Below are positions 17,264 through 25,996 of a stretch of 64,000 nt of DNA, in pieces. The stretch comes from Pararhodobacter sp. SW119 (GTDB taxonomy: Bacteria > Pseudomonadota > Alphaproteobacteria > Rhodobacterales > Rhodobacteraceae), in assembly GCF_017811755.1 (NCBI RefSeq), contig NZ_JADDJF010000012.1:35063-99062 (forward strand), written 5' to 3'. A model generated the notes under the pieces. The model had not been told where the DNA came from, searched no databases, and was given only the letters and a program-made list of their open reading frames with translations. A program made the position numbers and the translations under genes. Position 1 is the first letter of the stretch; each line of letters begins with the position of its first letter.

Positions 17264-17461
17264 CTAGCCCGATGCCCGCACCCAGCGTCCGTTCTGGCAG
17301 CGCAGCACGCCGATCTGCGTCCCATGCGGAACGACCCGCCCCTGATAGGTGCAGGACGCCTGCTGCTGCGCCACTGCGGCCGCTGGGCCGAAGCCGGACA
17401 CAAGCACGCAGAACACCCCGGCGAACAGGAACTTAACCGGCATCGGCATCCGTATGACCAT
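17264..17461 (-). CDS. Small secreted protein, unknown function
   Basis: A 65-aa precursor with a signal peptide (MPVKFLFAGVFCVLVSGFG, cleavage probably after AAAVAQQ or nearby). The mature part is only about 32 residues with two cysteines (ASCTYQG ... LRCQNGRW) in a C-x-Y-x-G ... C-x2-G-x-W pattern. The start at 17461 has GCGGAA upstream; in-frame ATGs at 17449 and 17443 also give a signal peptide. The start overlaps the end of the 356-aa gene, suggesting translational coupling. I do not recognise a family. Confidence 0.55.
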   Translation of the reverse strand: MVIRMPMPVKFLFAGVFCVLVSGFGPAAAVAQQQASCTYQGRVVPHGTQIGVLRCQNGRWVRASG

Positions 17462-18503
17462 TGTTGATTCCGCTTTGTTGTGGCGGCTCGGGTGGCGCCG
17501 ACGGCGCAACCCCGGCCGGAAAGATCGCGAAGGAAAAGCGCAGCCGGCCATTCTCGATCGACGAGGCCTCTGCCATCAGGCTCGCGTGCAACTCGTTCGG
17601 CAGACCCAGCTTCGCCTCGCGCGCGCGGGCGATGTCGATCAGCTTCAGCGGCTCGCCCCGGCAATGGTTGATCGGCAGGGTTTCCCGAACGAAGACGGTG
17701 ACCGGCAGTTCGATCATCGCGCCGTCCGGCGTTTCCTGCCAGAGTTGCAGGAACTTGCGCGAAAGGTCGCTGCCATTGCAGGCGGCGGCGTTCCAGACGA
17801 CGTTGCCGCCCTCGCCGATCTGCAGTCTGACCGGCATGTTCGAAGGCACGAGGTTGGCCCGCAACTCGGGATAGAGGAAGGACAACGATTGCGCGATGAA
17901 GCCCGACCAGATCTCGGCAACCAGGGTGTCGTCGGCGGGGCGGCTTTCCAGAACCTCGGTGATGAACCGCCCGCGAGCGCCGTCCAGCGTGTTGGGGCGG
18001 GCGAAAGGGCCTTCGAGGTTGAAGAGCATCTGCCGCAGCTGCCCGGAGGCCGGATCGGTCGGCGACAGGTTCGCCAGCGCCGTGATCAGCGCCGGGTCGC
18101 TGACGCGAAAGAACCCGCGATCCCGCAACAGGGCACGCGTCAGCACCGCGTGAATGTCGAGCTGGCTGTCGAGGATCGTCGGTATGGTTTCCAGCGGGAT
18201 CGAATCCGGCTGGTGGAAGTCCCGCGCCTGAAGGATCGCGTGCGTCTCGCGCGCGTCGGCGACGAGGGCCGCGTCGATTACCCGGCCAAGGGCCTCTTCC
18301 CGCGCGGCGACCACCAGTTTCGGCTTCAGGCCGTCCATTTCCAGCTGAAAGCCTTGGCCGGCGCCCAGCAGCATCCAGACCAATGAAAGCGCCAGGACAA
18401 CGGTGCCGACCACGGTGATCGCGTGCTGCGCCACCGTCTTCGCGCTGCCGTCGGCACGGCCCTTAGCGGCTTTCTGATCCTTTTCGGCGGCAGGTACAGG
18501 CAT
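17433..18503 (-). CDS. Single-span membrane protein, unknown function
   Basis: A 356-aa protein with a charged N-terminal tail, one transmembrane helix at about 28-47 (HAITVVGTVVLALSLVWMLL) and a large presumably periplasmic domain. That domain has a PTILDSQLDIHAVLTRALLRD segment and a late Cys pair (NAAACNGSD, NHCRGEP). AGAGG precedes the start at 18503. No family is recognised by eye. The gene overlaps the small secreted protein downstream. The 143 bp up to 18646 and the remaining gap to 18724 contain no supported gene. Confidence 0.7.
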   Translation of the reverse strand: MPVPAAEKDQKAAKGRADGSAKTVAQHAITVVGTVVLALSLVWMLLGAGQGFQLEMDGLKPKLVVAAREEALGRVIDAALVADARETHAILQARDFHQPDSIPLETIPTILDSQLDIHAVLTRALLRDRGFFRVSDPALITALANLSPTDPASGQLRQMLFNLEGPFARPNTLDGARGRFITEVLESRPADDTLVAEIWSGFIAQSLSFLYPELRANLVPSNMPVRLQIGEGGNVVWNAAACNGSDLSRKFLQLWQETPDGAMIELPVTVFVRETLPINHCRGEPLKLIDIARAREAKLGLPNELHASLMAEASSIENGRLRFSFAIFPAGVAPSAPPEPPQQSGINNGHTDADAG

Positions 18504-18724
18504 GGCAGACCTCTCTTTTCCGGTCCGCGAATGGCCATGCGACGGTCGCCGACGCAAAGCCCAGCCGCGACCCGTAAACAAAAATCAAATGAAAATGCCC
18601 GCGCGGCCCACCCTGCCTCTGCCACGCAAGTCGTTAACGTTATTGTCCCTCACGACCCTTGGTGAGTCAATGAATTTCCTGCAAACTCCGGTTGTGCGGC
18701 GCGGGGGTGCAGATCACTGCGGTG

Positions 18725-19492
18725 TCAGGTGGGGCTACGCTCGGCCCAGCCGGCGAAGATGCGTTCCAGCGCGACGACGATGTAGTAGAGGAAGATCCCG
18801 AGTACGGCGAGCGCGATGAGGACCGCGAACATCAGCGGGAAGTCGGAATTGATCTGCGCCGACTGGAAGAGGTGGCCCAGCCCACGGCCGTGGGGGGTAA
18901 TGATCTCCACCAGGTTGGTGCCGATGAAGGCCAGCGTCACCGCGACCTTCAGCGCGCCGAAGAATTCGGGCAGGGTCTTCGGCAACGCGATCTTCCAGAA
19001 GACGGTGAAGCGCGAGGCGCCGAGCGAGCGCAGGATGTCGCGGTATTCGGGCTCCAGCGTGGAAAGCCCGATGGCGACCGAGACGGCGATGGGAAAGAAC
19101 GAGATCAGGAAGGCGATCAGGATCGTGTTGAAATCGTGCTGGCCGACGAACATCAGCGCCACCACCGGCACCACGGTGGCCTTGGGGATCGCGTTGAATC
19201 CCACCAGGATCGGATAGAGCGCGTCGTTCATGATCCGGCTGAGGCCCATGACCATGCCGATCAAGGTGCCGAAGACCACCGCCAGCAGCAGCCCCGCGAT
19301 GGTGCGCCACAGCGTCTGCCAGCCGTAGATCCAGAACAGCTCCTGAAACCGGACGTAGGCCGGCCACAGGTCCGAGGGTGCGGCCATCTTGAACTTCGGC
19401 CAGCCCATGTACCAGACCAGCGCTTCCCAGGCGAGCAGCAGCACCGCCATGGCGATCAGCGGCACCAGCACTTTTTGCCAGGTGATGTTCAT
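18725..19492 (-). CDS. ABC importer permease (SsuC/TauC/ThiX type)
   Basis: A 255-aa inner-membrane permease with about six helices and the EAA-loop region LEPEYRDILRSLGASRFTVFWKIALPKTLPEFFGAL, quoted here only to mark its position at about residues 145-180. The family imports sulfonates, nitrate or pyrimidine/thiamine precursors. Its ATG overlaps the stop of the ATPase gene (ATGA at 19489-19492), so the two are translationally coupled. Confidence 0.88.
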   Translation of the reverse strand: MNITWQKVLVPLIAMAVLLLAWEALVWYMGWPKFKMAAPSDLWPAYVRFQELFWIYGWQTLWRTIAGLLLAVVFGTLIGMVMGLSRIMNDALYPILVGFNAIPKATVVPVVALMFVGQHDFNTILIAFLISFFPIAVSVAIGLSTLEPEYRDILRSLGASRFTVFWKIALPKTLPEFFGALKVAVTLAFIGTNLVEIITPHGRGLGHLFQSAQINSDFPLMFAVLIALAVLGIFLYYIVVALERIFAGWAERSPT

Positions 19493-20277
19493 GCCTCCAC
19501 CTCTGCCCGGCCCTGGGCGATCTGGATCTGCTTGCGCAGCACCGCCAGCCGTTCGACGGATTCGGGCGTGTAGATCATTTCCAGCGGCCGCGGCCCGGGC
19601 AGATCGATGTCCATGACGTATTGTGTCGTCGCCGGGCGGCCCGACAGCACCACGACCTGATCGCCCAGGTAGACGCTTTCGCGCAGGTCGTGCGTGATCA
19701 GCACCGCCGTCACCGGCTCCTTCACGCGCAACTCGTGCATGGTCTGCCACAGATCCTCGCGGGTGAAGGCGTCGAGCGCGCCGAAGGGCTCGTCCAGGAT
19801 CAGCACGTCGGGCTTGTGCACCAGCGACCGACAGAGCGAGGCGCGCTGGCGCATCCCGCCCGACAGTTCCGACGGGCGCTTGTTCTCGTTCCCCTCCAGA
19901 CCGACGAGGGCCAGAAGTTCGCGCGCGCGCGCCTCCTTCTCGCGCCTAGGCATGCGCGGGGCGACGATCTCCAGCGGCAGGATCACGTTCTGCAGGATCG
20001 TGCGCCATTCCAGCAGCACCGGGTTCTGGAACGCCATGCCGACGGTCTTGCGCGGGCTCGTCACCCGTTCGCCATGCAGCCAGACCTCGCCCTCGTCGGG
20101 AAACATCAGCCCCGCGATCAGCCGCGTCAGCGTCGATTTCCCGCAGCCCGAGGGGCCGACGACGGCGCAAAAGCTGCCCTCGGGGATCACGATGTCCAGA
20201 TCGCGCAGCACCGGAAACGGGCCGCGCTTGGTCTTGTAGGCGTGCGTCACGCCCTTGATCTCGATCAGGTTGCCCAA
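19489..20277 (-). CDS. ABC importer ATPase (SsuB/TauB/ThiZ type)
   Basis: A 262-aa ATP-binding subunit with Walker A GPSGCGKST, a Q-loop in MAFQNPVLLEWRT, signature LSGGMRQR, Walker B VLILDEPFGALD and H-loop VLITHDLRES. The LSGGMRQR and EPFGALDAFTR wording is typical of the nitrate/sulfonate/taurine group. It works with the permease downstream and the binding protein upstream; a GC-rich hairpin separates it from the latter, probably lowering expression relative to the binding protein. Confidence 0.9.
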   Translation of the reverse strand: MGNLIEIKGVTHAYKTKRGPFPVLRDLDIVIPEGSFCAVVGPSGCGKSTLTRLIAGLMFPDEGEVWLHGERVTSPRKTVGMAFQNPVLLEWRTILQNVILPLEIVAPRMPRREKEARARELLALVGLEGNENKRPSELSGGMRQRASLCRSLVHKPDVLILDEPFGALDAFTREDLWQTMHELRVKEPVTAVLITHDLRESVYLGDQVVVLSGRPATTQYVMDIDLPGPRPLEMIYTPESVERLAVLRKQIQIAQGRAEVEA

Positions 20278-20320
20278 GCCGAGCCGTCCTTCATCCTGCC
20301 GGTACTGCGCGGTTCCGGGA

Positions 20321-20339
20321 CCGGCCCCGCAAGGGCCGG
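20321..20339 (-). other. Intercistronic GC hairpin after the binding-protein gene
   Basis: CCGGCCC (20321-20327) and GGGCCGG (20333-20339) form a 7-bp stem with a 5-base loop in the gap between the binding protein and the ATPase. There is no T-run, so it is more likely an mRNA-stabilising or attenuating hairpin than a full terminator. Confidence 0.5.
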
Positions 20340-20367
20340 ACCCGTCCGGACCGCGCCGTGCGCCGCC

Positions 20368-21375
20368 TCATTCCATCGTCAGGCTGCCGTCGTCGGGCAG
20401 ATAGGCGTCGGTGAAGTAGCGCGACGCATCGGGTTCGGTCTGGAACTCGTAGGTCATCGCGATCTGCTCGAGCGAGAGCGCGAAGCGGTCCGCATCGATG
20501 TTGCCCAGCCCGTTCTCGCGTACCCAGTCGGTCAGGATGTTGTCGCGCAGCGCGATCTCCAACCGTTCCAGTTCCAGTTCGGAATCAAGCGCCGGGTTGC
20601 GCTCGGCGAGGGCGGCGATGCCGGCCTCGGGGTCCGCAACGGTATCGCGCAGCCCGTGCGCGACCGCGCGCAGGAAACCGGTCACCGCCTCGGGGTTCGC
20701 CTCGGCGAAATCGGTGTTCACGATGATCGCGTTGCCGTAAAGCGCCAGCCCGTAGTCCGCCATCAGCATGACCGAGATGTCGTCGGGGTCGATCCCCAGC
20801 CGGACCGTGTTCAGGTAGCTTGTGAAGCTGAAGCCGGTGACGGCGTCGACCTCACCCGCGGCCAGCATCGGCTCGCGCGTCGGAAAGCCCACGGGCTCGA
20901 CCGTGATCGCGTCGACATCCAGTTCCTGTTCGGCGGCGAAGATCGGGAACTGCGCCCAGGCACCATCGGGCGGCGGCGCGCCCAGTCGGCGCCCCTCCAG
21001 ATCCGACGGCTCGCTCACCCCCAGGCTGCGGCGCCCGACGATGGCGAAGGCGGGCTTGTCGTAGAGGATCATGATCGCGGTGACTGGCGCGTCGGGGTTC
21101 TGGTCGATGAACTTGATCAGGCTTGCCATGTCGGCAAAGCCCACCGGAAACGCGCCCGTCGCCACCTTCGGGATCGCGTCGAGCGAGCCCTGACCCGCGG
21201 CCACCTCGACGCTGAGTTCCTCGTCGTCGAAATGGCCGTTGTCGATGGCCAGGAAGTAGGGTGCCGCCGGCCCCTCGAACCGCCAGTCGAGCGCGAAAGG
21301 CATGTTGGTCTGCGCCGAGGCGGGCAGGGCAAGCGCGGCGCATATCAGGCCGGCAGTCAGGACGGATCTGGTCAC
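20368..21375 (-). CDS. ABC importer periplasmic binding protein (NMT1/SsuA-like)
   Basis: A 335-aa secreted protein with signal peptide (cleavage after ALPASA). The fold is recognisable from DWRFEGPAAPYFLAIDNGHF, a ligand-loop-like GQGSLDAIPKVATGAFPVGFAD and the later VDAVTGFSFTSYL. This matches the NMT1/ThiY group, which bind sulfonates, pyrimidines or riboflavin-like compounds. The cysteine motif of true THI5 enzymes is absent and I see no TPP-riboswitch motif upstream, so a thiamine-precursor role is not supported. The start is a GTG preceded by AAGGAG. Confidence 0.83.
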   Translation of the reverse strand: MTRSVLTAGLICAALALPASAQTNMPFALDWRFEGPAAPYFLAIDNGHFDDEELSVEVAAGQGSLDAIPKVATGAFPVGFADMASLIKFIDQNPDAPVTAIMILYDKPAFAIVGRRSLGVSEPSDLEGRRLGAPPPDGAWAQFPIFAAEQELDVDAITVEPVGFPTREPMLAAGEVDAVTGFSFTSYLNTVRLGIDPDDISVMLMADYGLALYGNAIIVNTDFAEANPEAVTGFLRAVAHGLRDTVADPEAGIAALAERNPALDSELELERLEIALRDNILTDWVRENGLGNIDADRFALSLEQIAMTYEFQTEPDASRYFTDAYLPDDGSLTME

Positions 21376-21577
21376 GGGGAACGCTCCTTGTTGGACATGA
21401 GGGTCTTGATACCCTGTTTTGCGTCGGTTGCAGGCGGCATCGAAGGCGCCGAATGCCCGCGGCCCCTGATGCTGAAAAGACGGGCAGCGGCGTGCACGAA
21501 TGCTATTCGTTTCACCGGCCAATGCAACACGAAGGATGCGGCCGTCGACCGCCGGCGCGCGGTGCCGGGCGCGCGAC

Positions 21578-22441
21578 TCACTCTGCGGCGAGTCCGCGCT
21601 GCGCCGGGGCGTGACCAAGCGCGGCGATATCGGCGACGATGCCGCGCATTAGCGTCTGGAACGCCGCGAAGCCGGCGCCGGGTTCGATTCGCATCTCGTC
21701 GAGGTAGAGCGCGCGGTCTAGCTCGATCTGTATGGCGTGCATGCCCATCGACGGTCGGCCATAGTGCTGCGCGACATAGGCGCCGGCAAAGGGCGCGTTG
21801 CGCATGACCTTCAAGCCGGCGTTGCGAAAAACCGCCTCGATCTGGTCCAGGACGCCGGGCGCACAGGCCGCGCCGTAGCGATCGCCAAGCACCACCTCCG
21901 GCCGGCCGGCATGGGCGCAGATCGCCTCGTGCGGCATCGAATGCATGTCGCACAGCACCACCTGCCCGAAGCGCGCGCGCTGGCGCTGCAGAAGCGCGTC
22001 CAGCGCCTGGTGATAGGGCCGCCAGTAGCGCGCGATGCGCGCCTCGGCCTCGGCCCGGGTCAGCCGGCCGCGATAGATCGGCCGACCGTTCGCCACCACG
22101 CGCGCGATCACCCCCAGCCCCGACGCGACCCGCGGATTGAGCGCGCCGCGCGCCACGCCTTCGATCAGCGCATGATCGAACTCGTCCTCGCCGCGGTTGA
22201 AATCGACATAGGCGCGCGGCACCTCGGTGGTGACCAGCGGCGCGCCGAAGGCCGGCGCATCGGCGACCAGCAGATCGACGAAGGCATCCTCGGACGAACG
22301 CAGCGTGCGCGCATCCACTTGCGCCCGCGCCAGCAGGTCGGACGGATAGAGACGCCCGCTGTGCGGCGAGGCGAAGACGACGTGGCTGGTCGTCTCGACC
22401 GGCTCGATGACCTGCACCGCAAGGGGCATGCGGACCTCCAT
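21578..22441 (-). CDS. N-formylglutamate amidohydrolase-like protein
   Basis: A 287-aa member of the HutG-type N-formylglutamate amidohydrolase family (the zinc-dependent FGase group). Landmarks are ASPHSGRLYP at 24-33, TTEVPRAYVDFNRGEDEFD and the metal-binding DMHSMPHEA. In histidine catabolism the enzyme releases formate from N-formylglutamate, but no hut genes are near. It instead lies upstream of the NMT1-type importer on the same strand, with a 202-bp gap (21376-21577) that holds no supported gene. A different N-formyl or amide substrate linked to that importer is possible. Confidence 0.8.
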   Translation of the reverse strand: MEVRMPLAVQVIEPVETTSHVVFASPHSGRLYPSDLLARAQVDARTLRSSEDAFVDLLVADAPAFGAPLVTTEVPRAYVDFNRGEDEFDHALIEGVARGALNPRVASGLGVIARVVANGRPIYRGRLTRAEAEARIARYWRPYHQALDALLQRQRARFGQVVLCDMHSMPHEAICAHAGRPEVVLGDRYGAACAPGVLDQIEAVFRNAGLKVMRNAPFAGAYVAQHYGRPSMGMHAIQIELDRALYLDEMRIEPGAGFAAFQTLMRGIVADIAALGHAPAQRGLAAE

Positions 22442-22482
22442 GATCGCCTACTATGGCCCAGGATCGGGAATGCGGAAACCCC

Positions 22483-22511
22483 TTGAACATGGTCCCGACT
22501 CCTTTTATAGA
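22483..22511 (+). promoter_or_regulatory. Sigma-70-type promoter for tRNA-Val
   Basis: TTGAAC (22483-22488) and TATAGA (22506-22511) are separated by exactly 17 bp and lie about 40 bp upstream of the tRNA. Both boxes are close to consensus, which is unusual in this GC-rich sequence. Confidence 0.65.
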
Positions 22512-22550
22512 CCCGGTCGCTGTCCGGGCGCGGTGCCGCCGCTCCGGTCA

Positions 22551-22625
<75 letters not shown>

Positions 22626-22762
22626 TCGCTCCGTCGGAGCGTTGTTTGCGCTCCGCGAGGGGCAGCCATCCGCCTCCCTCCAAGGGGGCACCGAGTTCGC
22701 CGCGCCCCGGACGGGGCGCATTGGTTTCAAGGCGCGCCGGCGCCGCGAAGAGGAGAAGGCCG

Positions 22763-22888
22763 ATGAAGGTCAGAAATTCGCTGCGTTCGCTGAAGCAGCG
22801 CCACCGCGACTGCCAGATCGTGCGTCGCAAGGGTCGCGTCTACGTGATCAACAAGACCCAGAAGAAGTTCAAGGCCCGCCAGGGCTGA
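22763..22888 (+). CDS. rpmJ: 50S ribosomal protein L36
   Basis: A 41-aa ribosomal protein: [18 protein letters not shown], then [22 protein letters not shown]. This is the alphaproteobacterial form, which has lost most of the zinc-binding cysteines (a single Cys remains). AGGAGAAGG precedes the ATG. It lies 137 bp after tRNA-Val and is followed by a perfect terminator, so it forms a short unit of its own or with the tRNA. Confidence 0.97.
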   Translation: MKVRNSLRSLKQRHRDCQIVRRKGRVYVINKTQKKFKARQG

Positions 22889-22910
22889 GGCCTCGGACCG
22901 TTTCAGACCG

Positions 22911-22940
22911 AACCGCCGCAGGCAACTGCGGCGGTTTTTC
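22911..22940 (+). terminator. Rho-independent terminator of rpmJ
   Basis: AACCGCCGCA (22911-22920) pairs perfectly with TGCGGCGGTT (22927-22936) around a 6-base loop, followed by a T-run TTTTTC. This is a textbook intrinsic terminator 22 bp after the rpmJ stop. Confidence 0.92.
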
Positions 22941-23054
22941 GTTGCGCGCCCGCCGGTGCGCCCCTGTCGTGTTCCCCGCCAATGCAGCGCGCGCGGGCGG
23001 AACGGGGCGGGTGGGTGGGCGTTCCGTCCGCGCGCGCCTGTCACGACCTCGGCG

Positions 23055-24701
23055 TCAATCCATCCCCGGCAGGATCGCCCCCATCAACAGGCGCGACACC
23101 ACCTGCTCGGTCACGTAGCCGGTCACCGGCAGGTCGTTCGACCGCTGATAGCGGCGAATCGCCCGCCGCGTGTCGGCGTCGAACTCGCCATCGACCAGGC
23201 CCGGATCGTGGCCCAGGGCGTCCAGCCGCCGCTCGATCAGGTTCCGCATCATCCGCGGCAGTCCCAGCGCCTCCTCGTTGGCGCGCGCGATGGCCTCGGC
23301 GTCCGGGTCGGGGCGCCCGGGACGACCGGGCCGCCCGGTCAGCGCGTCCAGCCGATCGCGCGCCGCCTCGACGAAGGCGCCCTGTGGAAACGCCTCCAGG
23401 TAGCGCCGGTAGGCCCCCGGGCTGTCGGCGTCGCTTGCCGCGTCCCAGGCCGCGCGATCGCGCGCCTGCGCGGCGGCCTGGCGCTCGCCTTCGATCCCAG
23501 CCAGGCGGTCGCGCGCGATGGTCGCGAACAGGCCGTCGGGAAAACGGTCCAGATAGGCGCGCAGCCCGGCCTCGTCCGCGCCCGCGCCGGTGTCGCGCCA
23601 GTAAGCACGGTCCTGGCGGTCGATCTCGACCTGCCGCTCGCGCGCCTCGGCTTCCAGTTCGGCCGCGCGCCGGGCCGACTGCGCCGCCAGGCGAAAGATC
23701 TGGTCGCGGTCCAGATAGCCGGTATCCGCGTATTCGTTGGCGCGCTGCCAGTTGCGTATGGCGCCGCGCGTGCCCGGACCGAAGATGCCGTCGATCCCGC
23801 GGGTGTCGCGCCCCAGAAGCGTCAGATCGCGCTGGATCGCCCGCCGCTCGTCCCGGCTGAGACCAAGCGCCGCCTCGATCCGCTCGGGCGCGTTCTCCTG
23901 CGCCTCCAGCGCGGCGCGGGCGCGGGCGGCGAACCGGCCCTCGGGCTGGTTTTCCAGAAAGGCGATCAGCGCCTCCTCGGTGCCCTCGGCTTCAGCGGCT
24001 TCCCAGGCACGGCGCTCGGCGTCCTCGCCAGGGCTGAAATCCGCGGGCAGGAAGGGCAGATGCGCCGGCAGGAACCCCTCGGCTCGCAACGCCCGGCCTT
24101 GCGCCAGCGCGGCCTCGACCCGCGTGCCGGGCTGGCCGACCGCGCGCAGGAAGCCCGCGATCTGCCCCGCCGGCCCGCGCACCAAGGTCACCCCCTGCGG
24201 CACCTCGATAGCGGCGGGCAGGCCACCGATCAGTCCCTGCCCCGGATCGCCCGGAAACGTGCTCTCCGCCAGCGCGACGATGGCCCCGCCGGGCCGCGCG
24301 CCCGCCAGCGCCAGCACCGTGCCCAGCCGCAGGCCGACGCCATCCGCCCGCACCGGCGACAGCGCCGCCGCCTCGGTCCCCAGAAGCCAGGCGCGCGCGC
24401 CCGCATGCACGAAATGCCCGGCCAGCACGATCACGACGCGGGGGTTTTCGTTGTCGCGCAGATCCGCCTCCAACGCCGCCAGGGCATCGCGCAGCCCTGT
24501 GGTCGTGGCGTCGCGGGTGACGGATACGGCGAAGCCCGCGCTTTCCAGACGCGCCGCCGCCTCCTCGGCCAGATCGCCGATCCCGCGGACCGGCCGCAAC
24601 TCGGCGTGGTCCTCGTTGGCAAGGATCAGGGCCAGGCCCGCCGCCGTCGCCGGCAAGGCCCCGCCCAGGAACAGAACAATGGCAACAATCGCACGCAGCA
24701 T
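23055..24701 (-). CDS. Secreted caspase-like (pseudo-protease) protein with two peptidoglycan-binding domains
   Basis: A 548-aa protein with signal peptide (residues 1-20). Residues about 22-200 follow the caspase/metacaspase p20 pattern: ALILANEDH, a helix, then VIVLAGHFVHAG with the candidate catalytic His96. At the expected nucleophile position (about 144-148, ALAES) there is no cysteine, and none occurs in the protein. Two peptidoglycan-binding (PG_binding_1) repeats follow, at about 305-360 (GIDGIFGPGTRGAIRNWQ) and 488-540 (LVDGEFDADTRRAIRRYQ), separated by a charged helical region. It may be a catalytically dead, wall-binding periplasmic scaffold. Confidence 0.72.
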   Translation of the reverse strand: MLRAIVAIVLFLGGALPATAAGLALILANEDHAELRPVRGIGDLAEEAAARLESAGFAVSVTRDATTTGLRDALAALEADLRDNENPRVVIVLAGHFVHAGARAWLLGTEAAALSPVRADGVGLRLGTVLALAGARPGGAIVALAESTFPGDPGQGLIGGLPAAIEVPQGVTLVRGPAGQIAGFLRAVGQPGTRVEAALAQGRALRAEGFLPAHLPFLPADFSPGEDAERRAWEAAEAEGTEEALIAFLENQPEGRFAARARAALEAQENAPERIEAALGLSRDERRAIQRDLTLLGRDTRGIDGIFGPGTRGAIRNWQRANEYADTGYLDRDQIFRLAAQSARRAAELEAEARERQVEIDRQDRAYWRDTGAGADEAGLRAYLDRFPDGLFATIARDRLAGIEGERQAAAQARDRAAWDAASDADSPGAYRRYLEAFPQGAFVEAARDRLDALTGRPGRPGRPDPDAEAIARANEEALGLPRMMRNLIERRLDALGHDPGLVDGEFDADTRRAIRRYQRSNDLPVTGYVTEQVVSRLLMGAILPGMD

Positions 24702-24726
24702 ACCAACCCTCCCGTTGCGGGCGGGG

Positions 24727-25947
24727 TCAGTCGTAGCTGCGCAGATCCTCGATCACCTTGCCGTCGTTCGGCAGGGTGCCGGGAGGCACCAGTTCGACCT
24801 TGCCCCGCAGCTTGAGCGTATCAAGCAGCGTGCCCTCGTACAATTTGGGATTGGCCGCGCGCGTCTCGATCTGCACGGTCATCACGTCCATTTCACCTTC
24901 GCGGGTGGCGACGACGCGTGCGCGGCTGACTTCCTCGTGCCGCGACACGAAGGCCGCGACCTGTTCGGGGCGCACGAACATGCCCTTGATCTTGGTCGTC
25001 TGGTCGGCGCGGCCCATCCAGCCCTTGATGCGCAGGTTGCTGCGCCCGCAGGGGCTGGTGCCGGCCAGCACCGCCGACAGATCGCCAGTGGCGAAGCGGA
25101 TCAGCGGATAGTCGGGGTTAAGGCTGGTCACCACGACCTCGCCGACCTCGCCCTCGGGGACCGGATCGCCGGTGCCGGGGCGCACGATCTCGACCAGGAC
25201 GCCCTCGTCGACGATCATGCCCTCCATCGCCTCGGACTCGTAGGCGATGTTGCCCAGATCGGCGGTCGCGTAGCATTGCCGGCAGGTGATCCCGCGGTCG
25301 GCGTATTCGGCACGCAGGGATGGAAAGAGCGCGCCGCCGCCGACCGCCGCCTTCGCGATCTTCAGCGCGACGCCCATCGTGTCGGCCTTGTCCAGCAGGA
25401 CCTTCAGGAAATCCGGCGTGCCGGCATAGGCGGTGGTGCCGATATCGGCCGCGGCGCGCACCTGCAGTTCGGTCTGCCCGGTGCCGGCCGGCAGGACCGC
25501 GGCACCGACGGCGCGCGCGCCATTCTCGAACATCATGCCGGCGGGGACCAGGTGGTAGGAAAAGCAGTTCTGCACGATGTCGCCCGCGCCAATCCCCAGC
25601 GCATGCAGGAAACGGCCCATGCGCCACCAGTCATGCCCGGTGCGCCCCGGCTCGTAGATCGGGCCGGGCGACTGGAAGATGTGCTCGAAGCCCGCGGCCG
25701 CAAGCGCGGCATAGCCGCCGAAGGGCGCGTCGGTCGCCTGCGCGCCGGTCAGGTCCGACTTGCGCAGGACCGGCAGGCGCGCCAGCGCGGCGGTATCGAC
25801 GACCGCCGCGGCATCGATCCCGGCCAGTGTCGCGGCGTAGCCCGGCAGCCGCTGCGCGCGGGCGAACTGCTCGGGCAGCGCCTGCGCCAGGTCGGCGGCC
25901 CGCTGATCGGCCGATCGGGTCTCCAGCGCGTCGAAATGCTTGCTCAT
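24727..25947 (-). CDS. Phenylacetate-CoA ligase-like AMP-forming ligase (PaaK family)
   Basis: A 406-aa adenylate-forming enzyme of PaaK size and layout: FDALETRSADQRAADL start, LPVLRKSDLTGAQ, the glycine-rich region AAVGGGALFPSLRAEY, YATADLGNIAYE in place of the adenylation motif, and a C-terminal lid with IKGMFVRPEQV. It would convert an aromatic or other carboxylate plus ATP and CoA to the acyl-CoA. The ATG at 25947 fits homologues best; 25992 is an alternative giving 421 aa. It is the last gene of the Liv-type operon, implying that the importer's cargo or its product is thioesterified. Confidence 0.82.
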   Translation of the reverse strand: MSKHFDALETRSADQRAADLAQALPEQFARAQRLPGYAATLAGIDAAAVVDTAALARLPVLRKSDLTGAQATDAPFGGYAALAAAGFEHIFQSPGPIYEPGRTGHDWWRMGRFLHALGIGAGDIVQNCFSYHLVPAGMMFENGARAVGAAVLPAGTGQTELQVRAAADIGTTAYAGTPDFLKVLLDKADTMGVALKIAKAAVGGGALFPSLRAEYADRGITCRQCYATADLGNIAYESEAMEGMIVDEGVLVEIVRPGTGDPVPEGEVGEVVVTSLNPDYPLIRFATGDLSAVLAGTSPCGRSNLRIKGWMGRADQTTKIKGMFVRPEQVAAFVSRHEEVSRARVVATREGEMDVMTVQIETRAANPKLYEGTLLDTLKLRGKVELVPPGTLPNDGKVIEDLRSYD

Positions 25948-25996
25948 CTGATCCCGCGGATTCTCCCGCGCTCCTGTTGCGACCTCGGCCATCAGT

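Noticed and set aside
21376..21577. TPP or FMN riboswitch ahead of the NMT1-type binding protein
   Set aside because: I looked for the CTGAGA and other conserved TPP-aptamer elements on the relevant strand and for FMN-aptamer motifs; none is present.
19621..21807. 728-codon rightward open frame opposite the NMT1-type importer
   Set aside because: It overlaps two well-supported genes on the other strand and has the Arg/His/Asp-rich composition typical of antisense GC-rich frames.
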